Positions 26,301 through 35,381 of a DNA stretch of 64,000 nt are shown here, in pieces. This stretch comes from Arenibacter palladensis (GTDB taxonomy: Bacteria; Bacteroidota; Bacteroidia; Flavobacteriales; Flavobacteriaceae). Positions within the stretch are counted from its first letter, which is position 1. Each line of letters starts with the position of its first letter. Under the pieces are notes generated by a model. The model was not told the DNA's origin and searched no databases. It saw nothing but the letters and a program-made list of their open reading frames with translations. The translations under genes were made by a program, and so were the position numbers. Location: assembly GCF_900129275.1 (NCBI RefSeq), contig NZ_FQUX01000002.1, positions 251,795-315,794 of the forward strand, given 5' to 3'.

Positions 26301-28121
26301 TTTTCTTTTAATTTCAGTAGCCAGCAGAGTGGTAAAATCACCTATTATATCCGGTAATTCCTTAAAATTGTTTTTTGATTTGCTAGTACCCAATACCAAT
26401 ACTCCAATGATGTCATTGTTCTGGATCAATGGTAGACCGATCATATCAACGACTTGAGATTTTATCGCCGCCTCGCCTCTTTTAAATTCTTTCTGTTCCG
26501 CAACGGATTTCCAAAAAATATTTTTCTTGGTCTTCCATACTATTCCGGGCAAACCTTCCGCATAGTTCATGTTTTTAATTGAAGCACTTTCTTTATAAAA
26601 AGTCTTACCGGGCTGATCGTTTCCATAATGGGCAACAAAGTTCAATTTTGATTTATCCATATCCACGAGCCAAATTTCAGTTGTGCTATAATTTCCCGTG
26701 GTCGCCAATAACTTGGCAATTTTCTTAAGGGATTTGGTCATGGTATAATTCTCCCCAAGTATTTGGTATATGGTCGCTCTTAATTTAATTAAAATGGATT
26801 CCGTTTCCTGTTGGGTAACATCATTTATCACACCAATCATTCTCATTCCCTTTCCTTTACTATCCCTGATTACAAATGCTTTGTCCTCAACGAAGCGATA
26901 AGTTCCATTTGAATTTTTAAAGCGGTACTGCACATTAAGTCGGCTCTCCTTACTATTGGTCAATAAATCCTTGATCGTACCACGTATCCGTTTACGGTCC
27001 AGACCATGGATCAACCTTAACCTATCATTAAGTTTGGCTGGTTGGCTTTCTTGGGTATATCCGAACAACCTTGCAAAACTATGGCCCCATCGAATTTGAT
27101 CGGTGGCAATGTCCCAATCAAACGTAGCATCATTCGTAGCCTTGTTTACATAATTATAACGTTCATTACTGGCCATCAGGTCCATGCTTTTACGGCGATT
27201 CTCCAGAATGATCCCTAATAGGGATGCGGAACGGGAAAATAATTTCAATTCGGTCTTGGTAGGTTCCTTGACTTCTTCATAATAATTGGCGAAAGTCGCC
27301 ACAACCTCCTTATTTGCATCAAATATAGGTTCTGACCAACAGGCCCTTAAATTATTGGGAATTGCCAAAGTCCTATAGTCCACCCAAAGCGGGTCATTAT
27401 CAATATCCGTTACCACCACTCGTTTTTTCAAAAATGCTGCAGTCCCACATGATCCCACAGTTGGTCCAATTTCCTCTCCATTAATGGCCTTGACAAAAAC
27501 TTTGGGCAGGGAAGGTGAAGCATAGTTATAAACCTTGTGGCCATCAACTTTAAGTATCGAAGCTCTCATACCTGGAAATATATCTTCCAATCCTTTGGTG
27601 AAATCGTATAAAAGATCGGTTAGTACATAGTCCAGATCCATGGAACGTTCCATAATGTCACGCTCCAGCCTGTCCAATGCGTTAATTTGTTCTTTTTCAG
27701 TAACATCTGTTCCCGATACCAAAACACAGGGAGTATTGTTGACAGGAATTTTCTGAGCCGTAAGTTCCATTTGCAGTATAGAACCGTCCTTCGTGATAAG
27801 GGAGCGGACACCTACTTTTATGGGCCCTGAAGAATTCCTTATTTCCTCATTGGTCTCCATAAAACTTTTGACATTATTTTGGGGTAGAATTTTCCCGATC
27901 CCAAGATTTAAAAACTCTTCCAAATTGTACCCATAAGTGTCAATTGCTGTCTGGTTTACATGAACAAATTTTAGTGTATCCTGATCATAGATCAAAACGG
28001 GTATAGGACTATAATCAAAAATGGAAAACATTTTTCCATCATTATCAATAATAAAACTATTGGTCCCATTATTTTGATTTGGGGAATTTCCAGGTAGGGT
28101 TTCCTTTTTAACTGAATTCAT
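23370..28121 (-). CDS. Giant multi-PAS/GAF hybrid-input histidine kinase
   Basis: The 1583-residue soluble kinase has PAS (about 30-150), GAF (150-320), PAS (325-445), GAF (445-615), six more PAS domains (about 615-1345), a HisKA domain with the H-box FAYMASHDLQEPLRMV, and an HATPase_c domain with N box VFHNLISNAIKFR, G1 DNGIGID, F box FLIFQRL and G2 GTGIGLS. No membrane segment is seen, so it senses cytosolic signals. Several PAS copies are near-duplicates (MARIGSWEIDLESNKVYWSK and LARIGSWEIDTDLDN), pointing to internal duplication, and the PAS block resembles that of the 1401-residue protein. It heads the signalling cluster and is its only member with a complete kinase core. Confidence 0.95.
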   Translation of the reverse strand: MNSVKKETLPGNSPNQNNGTNSFIIDNDGKMFSIFDYSPIPVLIYDQDTLKFVHVNQTAIDTYGYNLEEFLNLGIGKILPQNNVKSFMETNEEIRNSSGPIKVGVRSLITKDGSILQMELTAQKIPVNNTPCVLVSGTDVTEKEQINALDRLERDIMERSMDLDYVLTDLLYDFTKGLEDIFPGMRASILKVDGHKVYNYASPSLPKVFVKAINGEEIGPTVGSCGTAAFLKKRVVVTDIDNDPLWVDYRTLAIPNNLRACWSEPIFDANKEVVATFANYYEEVKEPTKTELKLFSRSASLLGIILENRRKSMDLMASNERYNYVNKATNDATFDWDIATDQIRWGHSFARLFGYTQESQPAKLNDRLRLIHGLDRKRIRGTIKDLLTNSKESRLNVQYRFKNSNGTYRFVEDKAFVIRDSKGKGMRMIGVINDVTQQETESILIKLRATIYQILGENYTMTKSLKKIAKLLATTGNYSTTEIWLVDMDKSKLNFVAHYGNDQPGKTFYKESASIKNMNYAEGLPGIVWKTKKNIFWKSVAEQKEFKRGEAAIKSQVVDMIGLPLIQNNDIIGVLVLGTSKSKNNFKELPDIIGDFTTLLATEIKRKQVEIELQQLVDTAPDIICQLDFTGTFKRMNAAGCKLLGYSEEELLQIKPNALLHADDFNKAQECLIKLKNENRILTTQNRYVTKSGNILWLSWTYNPSKEEGLIYGVAKNITEEKSLANLLDMATEMARIGSWEIDLESNKVYWSKITKEIHEVEENYEPNLEKGINFYRNDARPVIKNHIENSIKNGTPWDLELPIITAKGNEVWVRAIGKAEFNNGKCTRIHGSFQDIDSRKTIELRLKAISNNLPGVIFKYNLFPDGTDKLSFVSDGSFEVWGLSPEECMASTAKIWERIEAAGDLELLKQSILDSAEYLTPWQCTWRHRTDDGLIRWNEGKGKPTKLADGTVVWDSLIIDITDRKVLEQGLERATNLARIGSWEIDTDLDNTIMCSPMTRELLEVDDQYVLTFQNVLSFYQGSDSSEFEMVLRDLVKFGKKFDLEVEIKTGKGNIKWIRVIGEAEYLHGKTHKVFGSIQDIHILKESELQLKSTLKEKSEILERIGDGFFAVDNDWQVKYWNRAAEQLTEVRKDDIIGKNLWDIFSDALDTRIHEQYIRAKETGMAVHFEDYFQPLDKWFEISAHPSITGLSVYFKDVSDRKLADLEIKKGYERFEKVTQATSDAIWDWDMVENTLYWGKGFTTLFGYNTEKGSPTLESWSSHLHPDDRERVIASLEKMLVSKENNHWHEEYRYLKGDGNYSEVIDKGILIRDENGKPNRMVGAMSDITAQKLYEKSLKEINQKLEQHAKKLAISNEELEQFAYMASHDLQEPLRMVTSFLTQLERKYSDKLDEKAHQYIYFAVDGAKRMRNIILDLLEYSRVGKDIQNLERIDLNEVVSGVLFAQQQVINENQIEVKVAELPTIQGFNAPLVQVFHNLISNAIKFRKKDIPAKIEIGYKEFNGHWEFTVQDNGIGIDKNYFPKIFLIFQRLHSREDYSGTGIGLSIVKKIVDNFGGQIWVESIENKGSKFYFTIPKEIIVV

Positions 28122-28468
28122 ATATAAATATCACTATGAATGATTACCAAAAGTTAAGGTATTTCTTTCAAAAAATATGGAATCTCCCATAATTCTTCCA
28201 ATTTATGGATTCTTCAACCCCAAATTACAGATGACAATAATAGCAATTTCAAGGGTTCGTAATCGCTGTCCTGGAATTATTAATTTAACGAATGGCACGC
28301 ACCGATTTACGCACCTACAATCCCACAACTTCTGATTGAAGAAACTTAATATAATACATTAACTAATTCTCAATGATTACGAATAATCACTATATAAAAT
28401 CAAATTAGCAATTTTCAATGAACACATAATGTTGGATCCATATTTCTTTGCAGAAAAAATAAACCATT
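28122..28468. other. Intergenic region between divergent genes
   Basis: These 347 bp separate the minus-strand kinase from the plus-strand lipoprotein and must contain both promoters. No distinct box, repeat or RNA structure stood out. Confidence 0.4.
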
Positions 28469-29017
28469 ATGAATATTATTAAGCTAAAATCAATTATCAG
28501 TTTTCGTAAAAATCTAATTGTATTATTAACATTCGGAATTACTTCTATTGCATTTTTATCGGTTTCGTGTAATAATGACGACACTCCAACACAAGAGGAA
28601 AAAATCAATACTATGCTGAAGGAAGTTCGAAAGGTAACTTCGAGTTTGACTACCATAGAGTCAGCAGAAAAGTTGGGTTGGAATAATAAACTCTCGGATT
28701 GTGTGGAACATCCAACCGAAGGAGGTATGGGATATCATATTGCAAATATGGACTATATGGATGGAAGGATTAATCATAAGGAGCCTCAAGTACTTTTATT
28801 TGCATCAAGTTCAAACAATGAAGGGCTCCAATTGGTAGGAGTGGAGTATATAGTCCCATTCACCATTCTACCTTCCACCGCAGAAGCTCCTGAATTATTT
28901 TTTAAAAAATTTCATAAAAATGAAGATCAGCAGATTTGGGCATTACATGCATGGACTGAACTGGAAAATCCAAAAGGGACATTCTATGATTGGAATCCAA
29001 AAGTAAGCTGCCAATAA
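28469..29017 (+). CDS. Lipoprotein of unknown function (GMGYH-type exported protein)
   Basis: The 182-residue lipoprotein has a lipobox FLSVSC and an acidic mature start (CNNDD). The mature domain contains GGMGYHIANMDYMDGRINHK, LLFASSSNNEGLQLVGVEYI and WALHAWTELENPKGTFYDWN, a pattern I recognise from widespread uncharacterised exported bacterial proteins; conserved His and Cys residues (final KVSC) suggest a metal or disulfide site. No enzymatic role is known to me. It is a single gene followed by a terminator. Confidence 0.7.
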   Translation: MNIIKLKSIISFRKNLIVLLTFGITSIAFLSVSCNNDDTPTQEEKINTMLKEVRKVTSSLTTIESAEKLGWNNKLSDCVEHPTEGGMGYHIANMDYMDGRINHKEPQVLLFASSSNNEGLQLVGVEYIVPFTILPSTAEAPELFFKKFHKNEDQQIWALHAWTELENPKGTFYDWNPKVSCQ

Positions 29018-29073
29018 AAACTATTTGATTCAATTTTTCCAATTTCAAATCAGTAGAACAGTTCGTTAGTTTT

Positions 29074-29114
29074 AGTACCCGACAGAGAAATGCTCTGGCG
29101 GGTACTTTTTTTTG
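29074..29114 (+). terminator. Rho-independent terminator
   Basis: AGTACCCG and CGGGTACT form the lower stem with an inner CAGAG/CTCTG extension, followed by eight T. It closes the 28469 lipoprotein gene. Confidence 0.85.
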
Positions 29115-29593
29115 TATCACCAATAAGATAATCGCTAACCAATTAAAATTTTGACAAAGGTGTGACATTTTTGAAACCCATGACAATATTGTTAATCAAT
29201 GTAATTACAATGCAAAAGTCATCATAGAACCATTCTAATTTATATCCTAGAACCGTCTAAATATTAGTGCCAGTACAGACATTCATTTTGTCCAATTTCA
29301 TTTATTAAACCTTCAAACATGACTCCAATAAATATTCCAATTCCAAAGGGCTACGCCTGTATCGAATTAATTGGAAACTGAAAATAGCAATTTTGAATAA
29401 TCGTATGTAGAATTCCCATTATTTCTTTGCATAGTTCTAAGCTGTTAAGGAGTTCAAAGAAATAATACCCCTAGCTAAGATTAGAACGAGAATATAAAAA
29501 CGAAAGATCAATTGCACTTACAACAGAGACCTTGAAAATTTGAATTTGGTCTTGTATCTGGAGTCGATCAATAAATTAACTTAAAACATACAA
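29115..29593. other. Intergenic, no gene recognised
   Basis: The 479 bp before the cytochrome gene contain only a 20-codon ATG-started frame near 29320 (MTPINIPIPKGYACIELIGN), which could be an N-terminal relic or chance. No promoter box is clear. Confidence 0.35.
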
Positions 29594-30175
29594 ATGAAAA
29601 CATTTATTATTAGTGGGTTAATATTATCCACCTTCTTTAGTGCTTGTAAAGGTGTCAATGAGACCGAAATTTCTAAAAATGACAACAATCAAGAATCGAT
29701 CGAAAGGGGAGAATACCTTGTTGGAATAATGGATTGCGCTGCCTGCCATACTCCAAAGTTGTTCACTCCTAATGGACCGGTTTTGGATAATGATCGCTTA
29801 TTTTCCGGTTTTAATTCCACAAATGAAATCCCACAATTAAGTGTCGATGAATTGGAGACATCTAAAAGATGGGTACTTTTTAGCGGGGATATGACGGCTG
29901 CCGTGGGTCCTTGGGGAATTTCATATACTGCCAACATTTCATCAGATGAAACTGGAATTGGCAATTGGTCATTTGAACAATTCAAAAGAGCTATTACTCA
30001 AGGAAAATACAAAGGATTGGAGAATGGACGACCATTATTGCCACCAATGCCTTGGCAAGCTTATAAAGATCTGAAAGAAGATGATCTTAGGGCAATATTT
30101 GACTATTTAAAAAGCACGAAGCCCATCGAAAATGTTGTGCCACCACCAACTTCCCTTACGACCACTATTGATTAG
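29594..30175 (+). CDS. c-type cytochrome lipoprotein
   Basis: The 193-residue protein has a lipobox FFSAC (Cys18) and a single heme-binding motif CAACH (Cys48, Cys51, His52), with PPMPWQAYKDLKEDDLRAIF near the end supplying the likely axial Met and the usual C-terminal helix. It is a periplasm-facing electron carrier; homologs often pair with exported dehydrogenases. No dehydrogenase is adjacent here, so its partner is unknown. Confidence 0.9.
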   Translation: MKTFIISGLILSTFFSACKGVNETEISKNDNNQESIERGEYLVGIMDCAACHTPKLFTPNGPVLDNDRLFSGFNSTNEIPQLSVDELETSKRWVLFSGDMTAAVGPWGISYTANISSDETGIGNWSFEQFKRAITQGKYKGLENGRPLLPPMPWQAYKDLKEDDLRAIFDYLKSTKPIENVVPPPTSLTTTID

Positions 30176-30274
30176 GAGGCCCTTCTTTTGGGGGCTCAGA
30201 CATACTTTTAAATGTCTATTAATAGATATTGGAGTTGGCATCATCAAATAATAATAGAATTAAAATATACTTCT

Positions 30275-30763
30275 ATGAATATCCCAATAACATATATCAA
30301 AGTAAACAAAATTGGTAATTTAAGTAGTAAATGGTTTGACAGCAAAAAACTACTTGTTACTCGCATTTCAGGAAGAGTCAATTTGTCAGATGTCTTAAAG
30401 TGGGAAAATTCCCTTAACCAGGCGTTGTTAGAAATCCAAGATAACGACATATTTAAAATATATGTAAACCTTTTCGGACTTAAGGCAAAGGATGTTGAAA
30501 CACACAAAAAATTTAGAAATATAATCCCAGTAACTCTATCCAAGTATGGATGGAGAGTAGGATATCTAGACCTGTTCGAAGAGGCGAACGATTTGAAATT
30601 ATCTTATACGAGAGGCATTAGGTGCCTGGGTGCCGCACATGTACATCAGGACAAGTCTAAAATTAACAAGTATCAATTTTTTTTTGAAAAAGACAATGAA
30701 GCCTATTTTCATAATCCGATCCTAGCTAGCAGATGGATCAATGAACTTAAGCTTGAACAATAA
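30275..30763 (+). CDS. STAS/SpoIIAA-like domain protein (tentative)
   Basis: The 162-residue soluble protein (162 residues from the ATG at 30275; an ATG at 30212 adds 21 non-conserved residues) has an alternating strand-helix pattern: LVTRISGRVNLSDVLKWENS, then FKIYVNLFGLKAKDVETHKK, and ends YFHNPILASRWINELKL. The C-terminal F-H-x-P-x-x-A-x-x-W-I/L pattern resembles STAS/SEC14-type proteins. The call is by pattern only. Its 3' end is close to the start of the next lipoprotein gene, so the two may be co-transcribed. Confidence 0.4.
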   Translation: MNIPITYIKVNKIGNLSSKWFDSKKLLVTRISGRVNLSDVLKWENSLNQALLEIQDNDIFKIYVNLFGLKAKDVETHKKFRNIIPVTLSKYGWRVGYLDLFEEANDLKLSYTRGIRCLGAAHVHQDKSKINKYQFFFEKDNEAYFHNPILASRWINELKLEQ

Positions 30764-30776
30764 AATAAAAAAAGCC

Positions 30777-31391
30777 ATGATAAAATTTGGAACAATATTC
30801 AGCGTGCTTCTATGCATAGGACTATTAGCATGTGAAAAAAATGAAGATATTCATATTCAACCCATAACAGATAATATTTATTATAAAGTAGACGGTCGTA
30901 GTGTATGTACAGGTAATCCCGAGCAAATAGAATTGGATATCAATAATGATGGTATTCTTGATTATTTGACCTTTACAGTCCTTTATGCCGATGAAGATGG
31001 TGATCATTTATATTTCGGTATCAAGCCCATAGGAAATAATATGATAAAAAGTAGTCCTCCCAATGAGAACTATTACTTGGATATGGGGTTTATTCAATCT
31101 GAAACATTTCTCGACCTAATCAATTGTGACCTCAAAAAAGACCAAATATGGACTCCAGGGAGAAACACGCTAGTCTTAAGACATTCAGAAAGTAATTGTT
31201 CTATTTGGTATGAAGGGAATTTGCAATATGAAACGGAAGAGATAGTAGCGATTAAACATTCCAATGACCAGGCAAGCCATTATGGATGGCTCAGGTTTAA
31301 ATTCGACAAAAACAAAGAGTGTGTAACATTAATAGATTATGCATATAATCTGGAGCCAGAAGAACCAATAAAGGCCGGACAAAAAAACTAA
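30777..31391 (+). CDS. Lipoprotein of unknown function
   Basis: The 204-residue product has a lipobox GLLAC (CEKNED mature start). It contains ELDINNDGILDYLTFTVLYA, which looks like an EF-hand/FG-GAP type calcium loop, and ends HYGWLRFKFDKNKECVTLID then YAYNLEPEEPIKAGQ, a tail pattern seen in exported Bacteroidota proteins. The start is set at 30777 because the signal peptide begins there; 30741 adds a charged stretch. It begins 13 bp after the preceding stop. Confidence 0.6.
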   Translation: MIKFGTIFSVLLCIGLLACEKNEDIHIQPITDNIYYKVDGRSVCTGNPEQIELDINNDGILDYLTFTVLYADEDGDHLYFGIKPIGNNMIKSSPPNENYYLDMGFIQSETFLDLINCDLKKDQIWTPGRNTLVLRHSESNCSIWYEGNLQYETEEIVAIKHSNDQASHYGWLRFKFDKNKECVTLIDYAYNLEPEEPIKAGQKN

Positions 31392-31644
31392 TATTGATTA
31401 GCAAGGAAGATAAATCTAGTTTGATATTAACTGCAAAAAAATGAACGCTTTTTTTAAATACTTTGGGTAGGTCATGGTTTAAGAACGTTTCCTAATTCAA
31501 AGGTTCAAGAAGCTTAGAATAAAACCACTCTATCAAGAATTTACAGACTCATTATATATTACTTTGATTCAAATTGTATTACTTGATTGAACTAGAAAAT
31601 ACGATTAGTTTTTAACTTATATTTAATTAAAATATCATTAGAAC

Positions 31645-32211
31645 ATGACACTTAGGGAAAAAAAACCTGCTTTGATATTGGTAGACATTCAAAAGGCTTT
31701 TTTAAATGACGCCTATTGGGGCGGGAATAGGAACAATAAAAATGCTGAATCGGTAGCAGGTACAATCTTACATAAATGGAGAGATCTAAAACTACCCGTA
31801 TTTCATATTAGGCACAGATCATCGAATCCCAAATCGTTGCTATATAATTTAAATGAAGGATTTGAATTTAATGATGAAGTAAAGCCCAATGGACTAGAAC
31901 CAATAATTACGAAAAACGTAAATAGTGCCTTTATCGGAACAGATTTAAAAAAACAATTGGACGATGAAAATATTAATACCCTTGTAATCATTGGTATTAC
32001 AACAAACCATTGTGTTTCAACCACAACCCGTATGGCAGGTAATTATGGCTACGAAACTTATGTCATTTCAGATGCAACGGCGGCGTTTGATAGAGTTGGG
32101 GTAAATGGGGAAAAGTATGATTCCGAACTTATACACTTTACCAGTTTAGCAAACCTAAATGGCGAATTTACCACTGTTTGGAATTGTCAGAAATTAATGA
32201 GCGAGTTATAA
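31645..32211 (+). CDS. Isochorismatase-family cysteine hydrolase (cytosolic)
   Basis: The 188-residue protein lacks a signal peptide and has the family triad: ALILVDIQKAF (Asp), a Lys in the ITKNVNSAFIGTDLK region, and IIGITTNHCVSTTTRMAGNY with the nucleophilic Cys. Likely an amidohydrolase of nicotinamidase type; substrate unknown. It is a paralog in fold only of the secreted enzyme at 1192. A 252-bp gap precedes it and an MFS gene follows 135 bp later. Confidence 0.9.
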   Translation: MTLREKKPALILVDIQKAFLNDAYWGGNRNNKNAESVAGTILHKWRDLKLPVFHIRHRSSNPKSLLYNLNEGFEFNDEVKPNGLEPIITKNVNSAFIGTDLKKQLDDENINTLVIIGITTNHCVSTTTRMAGNYGYETYVISDATAAFDRVGVNGEKYDSELIHFTSLANLNGEFTTVWNCQKLMSEL

Positions 32212-32346
32212 AATTGGAAACCACCCAACAATGGAGGTTATTAAATTCTAATTGATGCCTATTCATAATTATAGACCTACCACCATTCACCCTTAGTCCA
32301 GAATCTCTTTAAGTACACGCTATATTACTTCTTGTATTTTATCTAA

Positions 32347-33495
32347 ATGGAAATCATCAAATTGAAAAACAACAATAATAGTTTATGGCTTTTGAGCGTA
32401 TCCTCTCTGCTATTTTCTGCAAGTTATAACATTTTACTACCTGAACTTCCTGTATACCTTATTGGTATTGGTGGGGAGTCCTATTTAGGTTTCATCATCT
32501 TTCTATTTACTTTATCGGCTCTTTTGGCTAGACCTCTAAGTGGAAGATTAAGCGATTCAAAAGGGGGCAAATTCACCATTTATATTGGACTGTCCGTTAC
32601 ACTTTTGGTTAATTTACTATACCCATGGGTAACTTTCGTATCAGGATTCCTAATATTGCGGTTTGTCCATGGGTTTTCTACTGGTTTTGCTCCAACAGGT
32701 TATACTTTTTTTGTGAAGAGCAATTTTAAAAATCTAGGGAAGGCAATAAGTATCCAAACGGCTTTCTACTCTGCAGGGATGGCTGTTGGCCCCATGTTTA
32801 GTAGTTGGATCCATGCTGAATTTGGAATGGACTATGTATTTTATGCAGGAGCCTACATGGGATTGCTGGCATTATTATTAATATTACCTATAAATGAAAA
32901 AAGAAAGCAAGACATAAACACGATTCCAAATTCAAAATCATGGATTGATATTGGTATTTGGCGACAATCTTTGATCATGTTCTGGATATTTCTTGGATTT
33001 GGAATATTGTTGGTGTCATCGTCATTGCAATCAATATCCTTAGGATTTCAAAACAATGGGATATTCTTTATATTATTCACCATTAGCACTATACTTATTC
33101 GTCTAATTATTAAAAATAAAATAGACGCATTGCCATTGAAACATTTGTTAATCTACGGAACTATATTGCTAATTTTCGCTTCCGTAGCATTTTCTATTTG
33201 GAACCATAAAATTTCCTTTATACTTGGCTCACTATTATACGGCGCAGCAATGGGTATTTTTATCCCCAGTCTAAATCTGTGGGTGTTAAGCAGAAATTCC
33301 GGAGCGGATGGAAAGGCTTTATCCACTTTATACATTTTTATGGAAATCGGAATAGGTTTGGGGTCACTATTAATCGGTAAAATGATCATAAATTTTCAAT
33401 CTGCATTTATGTGGGTCTTTTTAATTTATGGCATAATGTCCTTTGCGCTTCCGGTGCTTTATAAAACTAAAGCCCGAAGCGTATTGTTGGATTAA
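32347..33495 (+). CDS. MFS transporter
   Basis: The 382-residue membrane protein has about 11-12 hydrophobic segments and the MFS loop 2-3 signature ARPLSGRLSDSKGGK, with FVHGFSTGFAPTGYTFFVKS in helix 4. It is of the drug/metabolite efflux or sugar-like type; substrate unknown. It lies after a cysteine hydrolase and convergent with an AraC gene, and either may be functionally tied to it. Confidence 0.9.
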   Translation: MEIIKLKNNNNSLWLLSVSSLLFSASYNILLPELPVYLIGIGGESYLGFIIFLFTLSALLARPLSGRLSDSKGGKFTIYIGLSVTLLVNLLYPWVTFVSGFLILRFVHGFSTGFAPTGYTFFVKSNFKNLGKAISIQTAFYSAGMAVGPMFSSWIHAEFGMDYVFYAGAYMGLLALLLILPINEKRKQDINTIPNSKSWIDIGIWRQSLIMFWIFLGFGILLVSSSLQSISLGFQNNGIFFILFTISTILIRLIIKNKIDALPLKHLLIYGTILLIFASVAFSIWNHKISFILGSLLYGAAMGIFIPSLNLWVLSRNSGADGKALSTLYIFMEIGIGLGSLLIGKMIINFQSAFMWVFLIYGIMSFALPVLYKTKARSVLLD

Positions 33496-33570
33496 TTAAG
33501 AAATTCGGGGAGATCGTTAATAAGGAGAATAAAGTATTTATACCCATTAAATAATGAAAAACGGGCATGA

Positions 33571-34473
33571 TTAATTGCTGAAAATAGGAGCATTATTTTG
33601 ACGAGCTAAGGCCTCTTTATATAACGAATAAACCGTATTTGGCTCACTAACTCCAGTCATCATAGCTATATTTGCAATGTCAAATTCTTTCTTCAATACC
33701 ATTTGAAATATTTTGTTTATCCTTACATCCCTAATCATTTGATAGGGTGTTTTTCCAAATGTTTGCCTGAAGACGCGAAGAAAATGGAACTTCGACATAT
33801 ATACCTCCCTACTTAAATAATCTAGGTTCATTTCGGGGTGGTTATATTGGCTATATATTAAATCCTTTGCTAAGGCCATTCTTTTAAACAATTCCTTTTT
33901 TGTACTATTTCTAGTACCTGGAATATTATTAATCAATTTGTTCCCTTCTGCATTTAAACTTAAAGAATAATGTACAACATTCAATATATACAGTTCGTCC
34001 TCTAATTGATCGTAATTGTTTAATAAACGTCCGAATGATTCAGGCTTAAAATGTATATTGCCTATTATATCGTAATCGTAAGATGGATCCCTGGCATTGT
34101 TTAGTAATTTTTCTTGACTAAATGACAATGCAGCTATTGCATCTTGATAAGATTGAATTCCAAGATGAAAATTTAAAACTTCTACTGGAGAGTCATGGTC
34201 AATTATATAGTCGAATTTTTGGAAAGGACTTAAGATTAAAAATGTATCCTTACATATTTTTAATTCCTTATTATTCAATGTAATATTTGCCAAACCATCA
34301 CCATTTACTGATAATACGGAAAAGGAACTTTCACTAACATTTGAAAAATATCTATTGGTTTTTGTATGAATTGTTATATCTGGCCAAACGATATTCTTGG
34401 ACTTGGGGTCTTTATCAAAGTTCCTCAACTTATTTTTAATGTCCTGGCTCGGAAATTTTTTTGAGACTATCAT
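33571..34473 (-). CDS. AraC-family transcriptional regulator
   Basis: The 300-residue protein has an N-terminal ligand domain (LILSPFQKFDYIIDHDSPVE) and a C-terminal double HTH (MNLDYLSREVYMSKFHFLRV, RQTFGKTPYQMIRDVRINKI, ANIAMMTGVSEPNTVYSLYK). The ATG at 34471-34473 is preferred to the upstream GTG. It is convergent with the MFS gene. Confidence 0.9.
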   Translation of the reverse strand: MIVSKKFPSQDIKNKLRNFDKDPKSKNIVWPDITIHTKTNRYFSNVSESSFSVLSVNGDGLANITLNNKELKICKDTFLILSPFQKFDYIIDHDSPVEVLNFHLGIQSYQDAIAALSFSQEKLLNNARDPSYDYDIIGNIHFKPESFGRLLNNYDQLEDELYILNVVHYSLSLNAEGNKLINNIPGTRNSTKKELFKRMALAKDLIYSQYNHPEMNLDYLSREVYMSKFHFLRVFRQTFGKTPYQMIRDVRINKIFQMVLKKEFDIANIAMMTGVSEPNTVYSLYKEALARQNNAPIFSN

Positions 34474-34776
34474 GGTGAAACAGTTACGGCTAGAAGATTG
34501 AACCGAAGGCACTCTCTACAAAGTCATTTGTCAATTATTCAACCCAATAAATTAAATGGATTATTATTTGACCTATAATCTTTATATAAGAAAAAGGGAA
34601 AGGTATTTTATTAACAATCCGTTAAAACGGTCGGCCATCCAAACTTTCTTAATCTGCCCCTTGGTCCATTTAAATTAATATTAGTCTATAGACCAAATAG
34701 ATAATTTTTTGATCTATAGTACTCACTGGAATCCTTAAAATAGGGAGTAATTAAACCCAATTATATACCCTTTGAT

Positions 34777-35214
34777 CTAAACGAATTGATTTTGGGAATT
34801 TTCCTTTAATTGTTGAAATAGTTCATAGGCACTTCGCTCCACCCAGCATTCGGCAAGTTTATTATCCCGTATAGTCCAAATTGCGATTCCTGTAAATGAT
34901 ACAAATTTGTAATCAGGTTTAAGAGCAAATAGTCCATTATTTCTACCTGTACAAACCCAACGGGATACTACTTTAGATTGGGACGGGTCGAAAATCAAAT
35001 CTATGCTTTCAGTCTTTGCATCCAGTAACAGTTGTTGAAAACCTTTAACCCAATTTTTAAAATTCTCCCTGCCACTGATTAAACTTCCGGCAGTAGTAAT
35101 CCTATAATCCTCGGTCATGAAATTGTCTATTGCATCCAAATCATGAGGAGAGTGCCAAACACTCTCAAAAAATTGAGTCACTAATTCTTGTGGTGTATTG
35201 TTGCTTTTTTCCAT
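34777..35214 (-). CDS. NTF2-like / SnoaL-like protein
   Basis: The 145-residue protein has the SnoaL-like pattern: FFESVWHSPHDLDAIDNFMT, ENFKNWVKGFQQLLLDAKTE, VVSRWVCTGRNNG and FTGIAIWTIRDNKLAECWVE. The fold is a small-molecule pocket, often a polyketide cyclase, isomerase or hydrolase; no substrate is inferred. It is divergent from the LysR gene at 35382 (167 bp apart), the classic layout for a LysR target. Confidence 0.85.
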   Translation of the reverse strand: MEKSNNTPQELVTQFFESVWHSPHDLDAIDNFMTEDYRITTAGSLISGRENFKNWVKGFQQLLLDAKTESIDLIFDPSQSKVVSRWVCTGRNNGLFALKPDYKFVSFTGIAIWTIRDNKLAECWVERSAYELFQQLKENSQNQFV

Positions 35215-35368
35215 GATTTTAAAATTTTATGGCAATCATGGGACAATAGTCCCAAATACCTTTGTTAATCAAAATTACATGATGTTTTCGGCTAAAATTC
35301 ATTTTGAAGTTGAATCCTCCTCAATGACCATTGAAAATATTTCAAATTCAATTATATATGATATGTTT

Positions 35369-35376
35369 TATCTTTG
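35369..35376 (+). promoter_or_regulatory. -7 box TATCTTTG abutting the LysR start codon
   Basis: TATCTTTG is a perfect match to the Bacteroidota -7 consensus TAnnTTTG. It ends 5 bp before the LysR ATG at 35382, so a typical start site 5-7 bp downstream would coincide with the ATG, giving a leaderless or nearly leaderless mRNA. No clear -33 box is visible. Confidence 0.5.
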
Positions 35377-35381
35377 TACCT

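Noticed and set aside
34655-34690. GGTCCATTT near the AraC gene at 33.6-34.5 kb as a third copy of the 69-bp element
   Set aside because: Only the hexamer matches; the paired repeat, the GCGTG core and the -7 box are absent.
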